Shown here: in pieces, positions 34,358-44,316 of the stretch | Layout of the letters: each line of letters starts with the position of its first letter | Position numbering within the stretch: the first letter of the stretch is position 1 | DNA from: Limenecus sp048360435 | Lineage (GTDB): Bacteria; Cyanobacteriota; Vampirovibrionia; Gastranaerophilales; Gastranaerophilaceae | Reading direction: 5' to 3' | NCBI GenBank assembly: GCA_048360435.1 | Contig: DBGCOP010000017.1 | Span: forward strand, 100,300-164,299 | Length of the DNA: 64,000 nucleotides | Notes under the pieces: generated by a model | Databases searched by the model: none | The model's input: the letters and a program-made list of their open reading frames with translations, nothing else | What the model was told of the DNA's origin: nothing | Made by a program: the position numbers and the translations under genes

Positions 34358-34358
34358 A

Positions 34359-35198
34359 TTACCTCTTACACTCCAGCTTTTCTATACTTTTCCATAAATT
34401 CTCCATACGTAATTGAGAACGATAAGTTCTTAAAAAATCCATATCTATTTGAGCACAAGCCGCACCCTCATACTCTCCGGCATCAGAAAGAACCTTTCCG
34501 TCAGGAGAAACAATCATCGAATGGCCGCATGAGCTCAAACAGGAATCAACCTTTCCGCAAAGATTTGATGAAACAAAATAAACCAGATTGTCAAAAGCTC
34601 TTGCTTTGTTCATCAAAATCCAATTATCTGTATATTCATTTAAAAGGTTAATTGGTGCTGACCATGCTGCTGGAGCCACAATTATTTCAGCACCTTTTTT
34701 AACCAATTCTATATACTGCAAAGGAAACTTTATATCGAAACAAACAGATAGCCCTAATTTCCCAAAATCAGTATCCACCACTACATATTCGTCTCCTGCT
34801 TCACAGTATGTATGTTCTGTACCTCCAAAGCTGTCAAAAAGATGAATTTTTCGATAAACAGCTATTTCTTTCCCGTTTCTGTCCAACAGCCTGCTTGTAT
34901 TATAAAATTTATTATCCTCTTTTTCCATTATGCTGCCTGCTAATACATAGGAATTGTAATGAAGTGCAACATCTTTAATACAATCAAGAGTTTCATTTTT
35001 TTCAGGAACTTCAGCAAGTTTTTGAAATTCGGGAAGGCTGATTCCTGTATTAAAAAATTCAGGCATTAATATAAGATCAGGATTAGAGCCAAAATTTTTG
35101 ACAGAGGTTTCGAGTAATGATTCAACTTTTTTTATATTTTCCTTTTTTCTTCCGATTTTAGGATTTATTTGAATACTAATTATATTAACCTTATTCAT
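34359..35198 (-). CDS. Carbon-nitrogen hydrolase (nitrilase/omega-amidase family)
   Basis: About 279 residues from the ATG at 35196-35198; a longer frame starts 12 codons upstream but the family N-terminus is NIISIQINPKIG. The catalytic triad is Glu in LMPEFFNTG, Lys in YRKIHLFDS and Cys in SVCFDIKFP. The CFDIKFP and RAFDN/NLCG segments are typical of the omega-amidase (Nit2-like) branch, which hydrolyses alpha-ketoglutaramate or similar amides. First gene of a four-gene minus-strand run with the nitroreductase, HAD and exported nitroreductase. Confidence 0.85.
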   Translation of the reverse strand: MNKVNIISIQINPKIGRKKENIKKVESLLETSVKNFGSNPDLILMPEFFNTGISLPEFQKLAEVPEKNETLDCIKDVALHYNSYVLAGSIMEKEDNKFYNTSRLLDRNGKEIAVYRKIHLFDSFGGTEHTYCEAGDEYVVVDTDFGKLGLSVCFDIKFPLQYIELVKKGAEIIVAPAAWSAPINLLNEYTDNWILMNKARAFDNLVYFVSSNLCGKVDSCLSSCGHSMIVSPDGKVLSDAGEYEGAACAQIDMDFLRTYRSQLRMENLWKSIEKLECKR

Positions 35199-35306
35199 CA
35201 ACTCTATCCGTAAACATTTATATCTTTTATGCAAAAAATTATATCATACTATCTGCACTTACAATATTACCCGGTTGGCTCTCTTTACAAAAAATAATTA
35301 TAAAAA

Positions 35307-35336
35307 TAAAAAAGCAGCATTATAAAAAATGCTGCT
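35307..35336 (-). terminator. Terminator of ileS
   Basis: AGCAGCAT / ATGCTGCT stem with an 8-base loop; on the minus strand it is followed by T6. Confidence 0.85.
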
Positions 35337-35366
35337 CTTATTATTCTTTAAGATATATTTATATTA

Positions 35367-38198
35367 CTAATCTTTACCGTTAATTGCATCCATACATTCA
35401 CGGCAGATTGCACCATTTCCGTCAATATCGATCAAATCACGATATTTCCAGCATCTGTCACATTTTTCACCGTGTGCACGTGTAACATAAATAGTATAAT
35501 CGTCTTCTTTATATTCATTCATAACCCCTTCAGGTTTTGAATCTGTGATATAGGCCTGTGAAGTGATGAATATATTAGACAGTTCATTTTTGTACGTTTC
35601 AAGAAGTTCTTTATCTCCGCCTGAAACATACACGGCAACTTCAAGAGAGCTTCCGATTTCTTTTTCAGCTCTCAAAGGCTCTATTGCCTTTGTTACAATT
35701 TCTCTGAGCTTGAGAATTTTAGTAAATTCTTTCTCAATTTTTTCATTTGCCCATTTTGCATTTGAAACCGGCCAATCAGAAAGAAGTATACTTTCCAGTC
35801 CGTTTTGCTGTTTTTCCGGAGTATTAAGCCAGATATCTTCAGCCTGGTGAGGCATTACAGGAACAAGAAGTCTTGTTAAAGCCTGTGATATTTCATAAAG
35901 AACAGTCTGACAAGCTCTTCTTGAAAGTGATTTTTTTCCTGCTGTATACAATCTGTCTTTTACAATATCCAGATAGAATGAGCTTAAATCAGCTGCTGCA
36001 AAGTTTTGCAAATGTTGAAAATATTTATAAAATTCATAAGACTCAAACGCTTCAGTTACATTTGAAATCAAATTATTCAATTTGTGCAAAGCAAACTTGT
36101 CAATACTTTTCAGATCTTTGTAGAATACATAATCAGCAATCGGATCAAAGTCATATAAATTACCAAGCAAAAATCTTGAAGTATTTCTGATTTTCTTGAA
36201 TATTTCAACCATTTGAGAAATGGCAGTCTGTCCGATTTTTACATCGTTTCTGTAATCTACTGAAGCAGCCCAGAGTCTCAATACATCTGCTCCATACAGT
36301 TTAATAATATCCTGCGGAGCAACTGTGTTACCCAAAGATTTACTCATCTTTCTGCCTTCACCGTCTAATACAAAACCATGAGTTAATACAGTAAGATAAG
36401 GTGCTCTGCCTGTTGTAGCAACAGAAGTAAGCAACGATGACTGGAACCAACCTCTATGCTGGTCTGAACCTTCCAGATACATTTCAACAGGAAGATGTCC
36501 GAGTTCTTCATGTCTTTTTTCAACAACTGCTCTGTGAGTAATACCTGAGTCAAACCAAACATCCATGATATCTTTTTCTTTCAAGAAGTCTTTACTTCCG
36601 CAATGTGGACATTTATACCCAGTAGGAACAAGGTATTTTGCAGGAGTTGTAACCCAAGCATCAGAAGATTCTTTTTCAAATGTTCTGGCAATTTTATCAA
36701 TTGTAGCAGGTGTAACAATTTCTTTTCCACAATGTTTACAATATAAAACAGGAATAGGAACACCCCATACGCGCTGTCTTGAAATACACCAGTCAGAACG
36801 TGAAGCTACCATGTTTGATATTCTTTGTTCGCCTGAAGCCGGAATCCACTGTACATTACTGATTTCACGGAGTGCTTCCTGTCTGAATCTGTCTACGCGA
36901 ACAAACCACTGTGGTGTAGCCCTGTATATAACAGGTTTTTTGCATCTCCAGCAATGAGGATAGCTGTGAGTAATTTCCTTGTTGGAAATTAGTGCAAAAC
37001 ATTTATTCAAACGGTCAATAACAATTTTATTTCCGTCTTCGTAATAAACACCTTCCATATCAGGAACTTCATCAGTCCAATAACCTTTTGCATCAAGAGG
37101 AGACAAAACCTCTATGCCATATCTCTGACAGACCTCCCAGTCTTCAAGACCATGACCGGGTGCAGTATGAACACAGCCTGTACCTGCATCTAAAGTAACA
37201 TGATCGCCAACAAGAATCGGAGAAAATCTGTCATAAAGAGGGTGTTTTGTTTTCAAATTTTCAAGTTCTTTTCCTTGAATAGTACCTAAAACAACCACAT
37301 CATTTTCACTGAGTTCGGCATCTTTTACAAAAGAGTCTATCAAATCAGTCGCAACCAGATAAACTTCATCCACATATTGAAGCAATGAATATTCAAACCT
37401 TTCATTTACACTGATGGCAAGGTTTGAAGGAATTGTCCAGGGAGTTGTTGTCCAAATCACGGCAGACAATGGTTTATCTGTTTTAACACCTGCTTTTGCA
37501 TAGATTTTTGCTTCATCCTCAGGTTCAAATAAAAATTTAACATATATTGCAGTGGAAGTATGATCAGCATATTCAACCTCAGCCTCTGCCAATGCAGTTT
37601 CACAAGCAGGACACCAGTATACAGGTTTCAATCCTTTTTCAATGTATCCTTTTTCATACATTTCACCAAAAACTCTAACCTGTTCAGCTTCTATCTCAGG
37701 TGAAATTGTTACATATGGATGTTCCCAGTTGCCCCATACGCCGAGACGTTTGAAATCATCTTCCTGACCTTTGAGGTTTGTCATAGCAAACTCCCTGCAT
37801 TTAGCTCTGAGTTCACTTTTGGTCAATGCCTCACGACCGCCTTCAACATTTTTCACCACCGCATTTTCAATCGGTAAACCATGTCCATCATATCCCGGAA
37901 CATAAGGTGAGTAATATCCTGATTGAGCTTTATACTTTATGACAATATCTTTTAGAATTTTATTCAACGCTGTACCAATATGAATTTTGGGAGAGCTCAA
38001 ATACGGAGGACCGTCATGCAAAACAAACTTTTTCTCTTTATCTCTCTGGGCAAGATTTTTTTCATAAATCTTTCTCATTTCCCAAAAATCTTGTATATCC
38101 AATTCTCTAACCGCAGCATTAGCACGCATTGCCAGTGTAGTTTGCGGCAGATTCAGAGTGTTCTTAAATTCAAGTGGTTTCTTATCTGACATTTCCAA
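35367..38198 (-). CDS. ileS: Isoleucyl-tRNA synthetase
   Basis: 943 residues, class I enzyme that attaches Ile to tRNA(Ile). Editing domain WTTTPWTIPSN, KMSKS loop KMSKSLGNTVAPQDI, anticodon-binding domain, and a C-terminal zinc finger (CDRCW and CREC). These identify the bacterial type 1 form with zinc. Oddly, the ATP-binding HIGH motif reads HIGT (bases 37971-37982) and the preceding ANG is LSS. The other active-site segments (DGPPY, YVPGYDGHGLPIE) are intact. It is transcribed alone; no T-box or other leader element was seen in 38199-38368. Confidence 0.95.
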   Translation of the reverse strand: MEMSDKKPLEFKNTLNLPQTTLAMRANAAVRELDIQDFWEMRKIYEKNLAQRDKEKKFVLHDGPPYLSSPKIHIGTALNKILKDIVIKYKAQSGYYSPYVPGYDGHGLPIENAVVKNVEGGREALTKSELRAKCREFAMTNLKGQEDDFKRLGVWGNWEHPYVTISPEIEAEQVRVFGEMYEKGYIEKGLKPVYWCPACETALAEAEVEYADHTSTAIYVKFLFEPEDEAKIYAKAGVKTDKPLSAVIWTTTPWTIPSNLAISVNERFEYSLLQYVDEVYLVATDLIDSFVKDAELSENDVVVLGTIQGKELENLKTKHPLYDRFSPILVGDHVTLDAGTGCVHTAPGHGLEDWEVCQRYGIEVLSPLDAKGYWTDEVPDMEGVYYEDGNKIVIDRLNKCFALISNKEITHSYPHCWRCKKPVIYRATPQWFVRVDRFRQEALREISNVQWIPASGEQRISNMVASRSDWCISRQRVWGVPIPVLYCKHCGKEIVTPATIDKIARTFEKESSDAWVTTPAKYLVPTGYKCPHCGSKDFLKEKDIMDVWFDSGITHRAVVEKRHEELGHLPVEMYLEGSDQHRGWFQSSLLTSVATTGRAPYLTVLTHGFVLDGEGRKMSKSLGNTVAPQDIIKLYGADVLRLWAASVDYRNDVKIGQTAISQMVEIFKKIRNTSRFLLGNLYDFDPIADYVFYKDLKSIDKFALHKLNNLISNVTEAFESYEFYKYFQHLQNFAAADLSSFYLDIVKDRLYTAGKKSLSRRACQTVLYEISQALTRLLVPVMPHQAEDIWLNTPEKQQNGLESILLSDWPVSNAKWANEKIEKEFTKILKLREIVTKAIEPLRAEKEIGSSLEVAVYVSGGDKELLETYKNELSNIFITSQAYITDSKPEGVMNEYKEDDYTIYVTRAHGEKCDRCWKYRDLIDIDGNGAICRECMDAINGKD

Positions 38199-38368
38199 TC
38201 CTCTATTCTATTTGTTTTAATAATAATTTTATACAAAAAATACTTAATAGTAAAATATCGCCAGAACCAATATACATTTTTTGGAGGATACAGTTAAGAA
38301 AACGCATGTAGTACCCTGTTAATATATAATTTCTAGACTTTATGTAAAAAAATTTTTAAGAGGCAGGT

Positions 38369-38815
38369 TTGAAAAAATTTCAATTCAGATTACAGGTAGT
38401 ACTTGATATAAAAGAAAAACTTCTTGAAGAGAAGCTGCTTGAGCTGTCTAAAGTTCAAAGAGGATTACAAGAAGCCGTACAAAAACAAAAAACGCTTGAA
38501 AGCTATCAAATGGAAATCAATGATGCTTTGCTAAATGTTTTTCAAAGCGGAAACGATTTGGATTTAGTTGAAGTTCAAAGATATAAAGATTTTATCAATA
38601 AACTGATTGTAGACATCTCCAACCAAAAAGTTGTTGTACAAAATATTTCAAAAGTACTTGAACTGAAAAGAAGAGAAGTAAACGAAGTCCTGAAAGAAAA
38701 AAAGGTACTCGAAAAACTCAAAGAAAATCAGAAGAAAAAATTTTATCAGGAATTTGAACAATATGAAAGAAGAGAGCTTGATGACATAGCTTCAAGCAGA
38801 TACGCAAGAATCTAA
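38369..38815 (+). CDS. fliJ: Flagellar export chaperone-like protein FliJ
   Basis: 148 residues starting at TTG behind AGAGGCAGG. It starts MKKFQFRLQVVLDIKEKLLE and is a continuous coiled coil of Lys/Glu/Leu to the end. The FQFRLQ(V)VL start, the length and its position just before fliK identify FliJ, which couples the export ATPase FliI to the gate FlhA. Sequence of FliJ is poorly conserved, so the call rests largely on these three points. First gene of a four-gene cluster. Confidence 0.78.
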   Translation: MKKFQFRLQVVLDIKEKLLEEKLLELSKVQRGLQEAVQKQKTLESYQMEINDALLNVFQSGNDLDLVEVQRYKDFINKLIVDISNQKVVVQNISKVLELKRREVNEVLKEKKVLEKLKENQKKKFYQEFEQYERRELDDIASSRYARI

Positions 38816-38840
38816 AATTAAACATTGGGCAGGAGAGAGA

Positions 38841-40673
38841 ATGACATCACCATATACATCAAATATTTTGAATAACATTTTATCATCAGCAGTGTCTTCA
38901 AATAACACTCCTGTTCAAACTGCCGGAACAGTTGATAATGCTGATACAGGATTTATGAAAGCTCTTGACAATTCTATTAAAAGCTATGCTGATAAATCTC
39001 AATCAGTTACAAATAATAATTATAACAACCCTACTTACGCTGAAAAAACAAAAGATGTGCAAAGCGCGAAAAAACAAGAATCCGAACCCATAGAAAAAAA
39101 AGATTCATCAAAAACCGAAACTCAAACAAAAGAAACACAAGCAGCATCTGATGACATAAAAACAGACAACGAAAAAAATGATGAACAAAAAACAGAAGAT
39201 GTTAAAGAAAGTAATGAACAAAATAAATTAGATGATAACAAATCAAATGATGAAACATCTTCATCAAAAGAAGAGACATCTGATAATAATGCACAGGACA
39301 CAGAGACTGAAGAAAAGACTAATACAGCCAATAATAATTCCGCTGCAATTGCTGCCGCAACAGAATCAATCCTGGCAAACATTGAATATTCAGAAACAGA
39401 ACAAAACACAACAAACAATGTTGTATCATCATTAGAAACAAAAATAACTGCTTCAAAAACACAAACTGTTGATGTTGATATTCCTCTTCAAACAAAAGAA
39501 CCACAGCTTGAAATTGATGCAAATGGAATTGAAACACAAGAGCCTAATCAAGTGCAGCCAAAACAAGAAACAAATACAGGCACTTCACAAAATATAAAAA
39601 CATCAGAATTACCTGACACAGAAATAACAAATTCTCAGAATCTAAAAGTTGAAGTAAACACACAGGAAAAAACTGCTCAAGAGCAGGTCTCAACAGTTCA
39701 AAAAGATACAAAAGCAGCTCTGGCTTCAGACAATTCAAGAATAATTTTGAACCTTGACGAAAATTCTGTTGATTCAAACATACAGACACAGGAAACTGCT
39801 GTCACACCTGCTGACACAGAACCTGAAAAAGCTCCAGTAATAAAAGTTACAGATGACGTTGCTGCATCTACAAAAGAAAATACAACTGCAAATTTTGTTG
39901 AAAACAAAGATTTTACAACTTCAGCAAAACAAAAAGCTGTCTCTCAAATGACTTCTATCGAAAACACTGACACAGTTGTAACAAAAACACAAACAAACAC
40001 CCAACAAAATACAGGAAGTGAAAGTTCTCTTAATAATCAAAATGCAGGAGAGCAAATAATAAAAATGGGCATTGATGAAACTTCTCAACCGGTAAATTCA
40101 TCAGAAGCTTTTGTTAACAGATTTGACAACACTTTCAGCAATACTGCTTCAAAATTATCAGCAGGAAATCAATCTCAAACATTGAATTCAAACGACATAA
40201 TGAATCAAATAAATTCAAAACTTAATGAGCTTCAAAATTCAGGAAACAGCAAAGTTTCAATTGTTTTAAAACCTGAAAATTTAGGCAGAGTTTCCCTTGA
40301 AATCATGAACTCAAAAGACGGTATTGTTGCAAAAATGACAACAGATAACCAACAGGTCAAAGAACTTTTTGACAAAAACGTTGAAGCGTTGAAATCTAAC
40401 CTGAGTTCACAGGGAGTAAATGTTAACAACATTAAAGTCGAATGTTCACAAGAATCATCAAACAATGCAATGAACTTCGAAAGAGATCAATTCAATCAAC
40501 AAAACACATCTCATCACCAGAACGGTCACGGAAAACAAACCTCTCACACAACTGAAAGTTATACTAATACAAACTACACAGAAGATACAGAACTTGAATA
40601 TTCAGAAGGTGCAGAAATCAAAAACACAGAAACAATAATACAACACAATGGTAAGGTAGATTACAAAGTCTAA
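38841..40673 (+). CDS. fliK: Flagellar hook-length control protein
   Basis: 610 residues. The first 440 or so are a low-complexity, hydrophilic, Thr/Glu/Asn/Gln/Lys-rich region expected of a secreted molecular ruler. The C-terminal 120 residues form the conserved FliK switch domain, with LKPENLGRVSLEIMNSKDG, a region reading MTTDNQQVKELFDKN and LSSQGVNVNNIKV. It measures the hook and switches export to filament subunits through FlhB. Located between fliJ and flgD, as in many flagellar operons. The biased composition is normal for this protein. Confidence 0.9.
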   Translation: MTSPYTSNILNNILSSAVSSNNTPVQTAGTVDNADTGFMKALDNSIKSYADKSQSVTNNNYNNPTYAEKTKDVQSAKKQESEPIEKKDSSKTETQTKETQAASDDIKTDNEKNDEQKTEDVKESNEQNKLDDNKSNDETSSSKEETSDNNAQDTETEEKTNTANNNSAAIAAATESILANIEYSETEQNTTNNVVSSLETKITASKTQTVDVDIPLQTKEPQLEIDANGIETQEPNQVQPKQETNTGTSQNIKTSELPDTEITNSQNLKVEVNTQEKTAQEQVSTVQKDTKAALASDNSRIILNLDENSVDSNIQTQETAVTPADTEPEKAPVIKVTDDVAASTKENTTANFVENKDFTTSAKQKAVSQMTSIENTDTVVTKTQTNTQQNTGSESSLNNQNAGEQIIKMGIDETSQPVNSSEAFVNRFDNTFSNTASKLSAGNQSQTLNSNDIMNQINSKLNELQNSGNSKVSIVLKPENLGRVSLEIMNSKDGIVAKMTTDNQQVKELFDKNVEALKSNLSSQGVNVNNIKVECSQESSNNAMNFERDQFNQQNTSHHQNGHGKQTSHTTESYTNTNYTEDTELEYSEGAEIKNTETIIQHNGKVDYKV

Positions 40674-40711
40674 TCCAAATGCCGGGCAGACTTTGGGAGG
40701 AGTAAATAAAA

Positions 40712-41518
40712 ATGGCATCATCAGTATCAAATGAACTAACAAATATGCAAAACGCAACTGCATACAATAAAGCACAAGAACAAAAAGCAAGCGGAGCTTC
40801 ACAGGAACTCGATCAGGATGCTTTTCTTATGTTAATGATCGAACAGCTGAAGAATCAAGACCCGATGAATCCTATGGACAACTCTGAAATGCTTGCTCAA
40901 CAGGCACAGTTCACACAAATTAGCGAACTTCAAAAACTAAACAGCGCATTAAATTCAAATAATATGATTCAACAGGCTAACAGCCTTGTTGGTAAAACTG
41001 TTCAAATTGTTGACCCTAATAACACATCAAGACTCATTACCGGTGTTGTAACAAGTGCCAACTTCACAAGCGACTCTGCAACAGTAACAGTCAATGGAGT
41101 TGAATACCCACTCGGACTTGTTGCAGCTGTAACTGACGGAGCAAGCCCAACAGATAACGAAACACTCGGAAATAAAAAACTCGGAGATCTTAACAATGCA
41201 TCAGTAAAAGAAGGCTATGTAACCTTGACTATGCAAGATACATCAGGTAAGAAAACAAATGTCGCAATCAATATAACCAAAGATATGACAGTCAATGACT
41301 TCTTGAAAAAGATAGAAGAAGCAGGTCTGAAAACTTCTATTGAAAACGGTATCATTACTATCGAAAAAGGCGGTTATAAACAAATAAGTATGTCAAACGG
41401 TCACTACAATAATGACAGTGCAATATCATCAAACCTTGTCGGAGCATTCCAGATGTTCCAGGCTGAAAACGGTGATCTTGAAACAGGCATATTAGATTTT
41501 GACAGATCAAAAAAATAA
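40712..41518 (+). CDS. flgD: Flagellar hook cap protein with an extra module shared with FlgE
   Basis: 268 residues. The N-terminal 95 residues are the conserved FlgD scaffold segment (QDAFLMLMIEQLKNQDPMNP, then AQFTQISELQKLN). Residues about 95-150 match the usual NSLVGKTVQI start of the hook-cap domain. From about 152, however, the sequence becomes NKKLGDLNNASVKEGYVTLT, INITKDMTVNDFLKKI and GIITIEKG. This closely parallels a segment of FlgE encoded next door and is not the normal Tudor/FnIII part. FlgD caps the growing hook. GGGAGGAG precedes the ATG. Confidence 0.88.
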   Translation: MASSVSNELTNMQNATAYNKAQEQKASGASQELDQDAFLMLMIEQLKNQDPMNPMDNSEMLAQQAQFTQISELQKLNSALNSNNMIQQANSLVGKTVQIVDPNNTSRLITGVVTSANFTSDSATVTVNGVEYPLGLVAAVTDGASPTDNETLGNKKLGDLNNASVKEGYVTLTMQDTSGKKTNVAINITKDMTVNDFLKKIEEAGLKTSIENGIITIEKGGYKQISMSNGHYNNDSAISSNLVGAFQMFQAENGDLETGILDFDRSKK

Positions 41519-41555
41519 AATATACAGTTATTACAAAATAAAAACGGGAGGATAA

Positions 41556-42926
41556 ATGTCTCAAGCATTTTACACAGCAATCGGCGGTATGGCAGCCGGT
41601 CAAACAAAAGTCAATGTTGTTGCCGACAACATTGCAAATATGAACACGGTGGGTTTTAAAGCTTCTACCGTAAACTTTTCAGATGTTTATTACAGAACAA
41701 CATCATCAGGACAAGCTCCAACAGGCAAAATGGGCGGCGTAAACCCCAAACAAATTGGTATTGGTGTTCAAACAGCTGCAATAACAAGAGACTTCTCAGC
41801 AGGTACAACACTTACAACAGGTAAAGCAACAGACCTGTGCATTCAAGGTAGCAGCTTCTTTACTGTTGCTTCACCAACAGTAGAAATCTTATACACAAGA
41901 GCAGGAAACTTTACTGTTGATGCAAACGGAAACCTTGTTCTCCCGAACGGATACAAAGCTCTTGGTACAGACAGAGCACTTAACACTACATCAAGTACTA
42001 CGCCTATCAAAATTCCTACTTATATAAACACTGTTACATCAACAGCAACAGCTGATCAAATGAAAGACAAAAAGCTCTCCGAGCTTAACGGTGCTAACAT
42101 TTCAGCAGGGGCTTTCACTATTACAACGACAGCTGAAGATGGAAAGACAACTAAAAATCATGTAATTAATATAACTGAAGATATGACAGTTGACGGGCTT
42201 ATTCAAGAAATCAACAAAATCGACGGCATAACAGCAAAAGCTGATAATGGAGGATTTTCATTTGAAATTGATGATGCAAAATTGTCAAGGCTTGATTTCA
42301 AAAACGGAAACCTTGATGACACAACACAAGCATCATCTAACATTATTACAGAGCTGAATATTTCATCTTCAGACGGAAATCCACCAACTTATTCAAGTGA
42401 AACCGTAGCCTTTCACCAGACCATAGGTGCCGGTGCAGCCGGTGTAGATACCTCTGAAAACTATACAGACGTGACTATTACCGAATCAGGCATCATTGAA
42501 GTAAAATATGGAAACAATGATACACTTAGTGTAATGCAAGATCCAAATAATCCAGAAAGAGTAATATTTAAGTATACTTTGAATGACGGTACCATTATTA
42601 CCGGTAATGATGTAACTATTAATGATAATCTTGTTGAAGAAGCAAACTTACAAATGCAAATGGCAAGTTTTGTTAACCCTAACGGATTAACCGGTGTAGG
42701 AAACAATGCTTATTCTTCAGGACCAAACTGTGGTATGGCCCTTTACGGAAGTATAAGTTCAGATGCTTTCGGAACTGTAAAATCAGGTATCCTTGAAGGT
42801 TCTAACGTTGATTTGGCCACACAATTTGCTGATATGGTAGTTTCTCAAAGAGCTATCGAAGCAAACAGCCGTGTGTTCGATGCAACAAACCAGATACTCC
42901 AAACATTATCAACATTAGGCAGATAA
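41556..42926 (+). CDS. flgE: Flagellar hook protein
   Basis: 456 residues. The N-terminal rod/hook helix is MSQAFYTAIGGMAAGQTKVN with NVVADNIANMNTVGFKAS. The C-terminal D0 helix is FADMVVSQRAIEANSRVFDA ending LQTLSTLGR. FlgE forms the hook joining rod and filament. Residues about 165-260 carry the same module as FlgD (KKLSELNGANISAGAFTITT, INITEDMTVDGLIQEI). This resembles the IN-type beta module of flagellar filament proteins. Last gene of the fliJ-fliK-flgD-flgE cluster. Confidence 0.93.
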   Translation: MSQAFYTAIGGMAAGQTKVNVVADNIANMNTVGFKASTVNFSDVYYRTTSSGQAPTGKMGGVNPKQIGIGVQTAAITRDFSAGTTLTTGKATDLCIQGSSFFTVASPTVEILYTRAGNFTVDANGNLVLPNGYKALGTDRALNTTSSTTPIKIPTYINTVTSTATADQMKDKKLSELNGANISAGAFTITTTAEDGKTTKNHVINITEDMTVDGLIQEINKIDGITAKADNGGFSFEIDDAKLSRLDFKNGNLDDTTQASSNIITELNISSSDGNPPTYSSETVAFHQTIGAGAAGVDTSENYTDVTITESGIIEVKYGNNDTLSVMQDPNNPERVIFKYTLNDGTIITGNDVTINDNLVEEANLQMQMASFVNPNGLTGVGNNAYSSGPNCGMALYGSISSDAFGTVKSGILEGSNVDLATQFADMVVSQRAIEANSRVFDATNQILQTLSTLGR

Positions 42927-42964
42927 TTCTGAAGTTTTTATATTTTATTTTATAACTGTATAAG

Positions 42965-42994
42965 AAAAACCCGATTCAACAGAATCGGGTTTTT
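42965..42994. terminator. Bidirectional terminator between flgE and prs
   Basis: ACCCGATT / AATCGGGT stem with a 6-base loop, A run before and T run after, between two convergent genes. Confidence 0.9.
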
Positions 42995-43012
42995 ACTCTC
43001 TCTGCCTAATTC

Positions 43013-44023
43013 TTAATAAGATTTGTATTCTTTTTCAAAGCCAAACAATGAGCTAACTGATTCATTATCATGAATTCTTGAAATTGCTTCACCAAGAATA
43101 GGTGCAATGCTCAACTGTGTAAATTTTGAAGAAACTTCCCTGTCTAACGGAATAGAGTTTGTGATAATAACTTCTTCAACAGGAGCATCCTCAAGTCTTT
43201 GAATTGCAGGACCTGACAATATACCATGAGCAGCACACACATAAACTTTTTCAGCTCCTTCTCTAAGGAGTAGTTTAGATGCTTCACAAATAGTACCTGC
43301 CGTGTCAATCATATCATCAACCAGAACGCAAATTTTACCTTTTACATCACCTATTATATGATCAGCAATAGCTTCATTGTGTTTATCTCTTCTTTTATCA
43401 ACAATTGCCAGAGGGCAATCCAACTGTTTGGCAAAAACTCTTGTTCTTTGAACACCACCTGTATCAGGGCTGACAGCAACAAGTTTTTCAGCAGGAATAT
43501 TCAATTTTTTAATGTAATCTGTCAAAACAGGAGTAGCATATATATGATCTACAAGAATATTGAAAAAGCCCTGAATCTGACCTGTATGTAAATCCATTGC
43601 AAGTATTCTGCTTGCACCGGCCGTTGTCAGCAAATCTGCAACCAATTTTGCTGTAATAGCTTCTCTTCCTGATGTTTTTCTATCCTGTCTTGCATAACCA
43701 TAATAAGGAATAACAGCTGTAATTGATTTTGCACTGGCTCTTTTGAATGCATCTATCATAATCAAAAGTTCCATAAGATTTTCATTAACAGGATTTGACA
43801 ATGGTTGAATTATAAAAACATCATCGCCTCTGATACTTTGTTGAACCTGTACATAGATTTCACCATCAGCAAAATTTTTGATTATCATCGGACCTACGCT
43901 TGTACCAAGATACTGCGCAATTTCATCAGCCAGTTTTTGATGTGCTCTTCCGGCAAAGAGTTTTATGTCGTGTGTCGGATTGATAGTTTTTTCTCGCTGA
44001 GGGAATTCCATTGTTAATTCCAT
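43013..44023 (-). CDS. prs: Ribose-phosphate pyrophosphokinase
   Basis: 336 residues from the ATG at 44021-44023, which has AGGAAGGA upstream; the frame itself opens 12 codons earlier. Makes PRPP from ribose-5-P and ATP. Landmarks: KLFAGRAHQKLADEIAQYLG, the flexible ATP-binding PYYGYARQDRKTSGREAI, the metal site MDLHTGQIQGFF and the PRPP-binding loop CVLVDDMIDTAGTI. Complete and ordinary, probably a class I hexameric enzyme. Transcribed alone. Confidence 0.95.
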   Translation of the reverse strand: MELTMEFPQREKTINPTHDIKLFAGRAHQKLADEIAQYLGTSVGPMIIKNFADGEIYVQVQQSIRGDDVFIIQPLSNPVNENLMELLIMIDAFKRASAKSITAVIPYYGYARQDRKTSGREAITAKLVADLLTTAGASRILAMDLHTGQIQGFFNILVDHIYATPVLTDYIKKLNIPAEKLVAVSPDTGGVQRTRVFAKQLDCPLAIVDKRRDKHNEAIADHIIGDVKGKICVLVDDMIDTAGTICEASKLLLREGAEKVYVCAAHGILSGPAIQRLEDAPVEEVIITNSIPLDREVSSKFTQLSIAPILGEAISRIHDNESVSSLFGFEKEYKSY

Positions 44024-44071
44024 TTTACATTCCTTCCTAAAGTTCACAGATGTCTTCATAAAGACTATACA

Positions 44072-44080
44072 ATTATAACA
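44072..44080 (-). promoter_or_regulatory. Extended -10 promoter of prs
   Basis: TGTTATAAT on the minus strand, an extended -10 box with a perfect TATAAT, 49 bases before the prs start. No good -35 at 17 bases, as expected for extended -10 promoters. Confidence 0.4.
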
Positions 44081-44316
44081 GTAAGTTAATAATTAACATA
44101 CTATTTTTTTTCAAATATTAAATTTTTCCTGATGTGTTTAATTACAAAAATCGTAAAAATATTTTTTGTTACTTAAATTTCCGTGGTTTTTATTTCCGAA
44201 ATAAAATGTTACAAATGTAATGCATAATGCACAAAATTAATTTTACTTTGCTTACTGTCTGTTATATCATTTTCTTAAGGTTACAAATACAACATTAATA
44301 ACGAAACAGGTAAAAT

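Noticed and set aside
38199..38368. Possible T-box leader of ileS
   Set aside because: No T-box consensus (TGGNACCGCG) or specifier hairpin is present on the minus strand.
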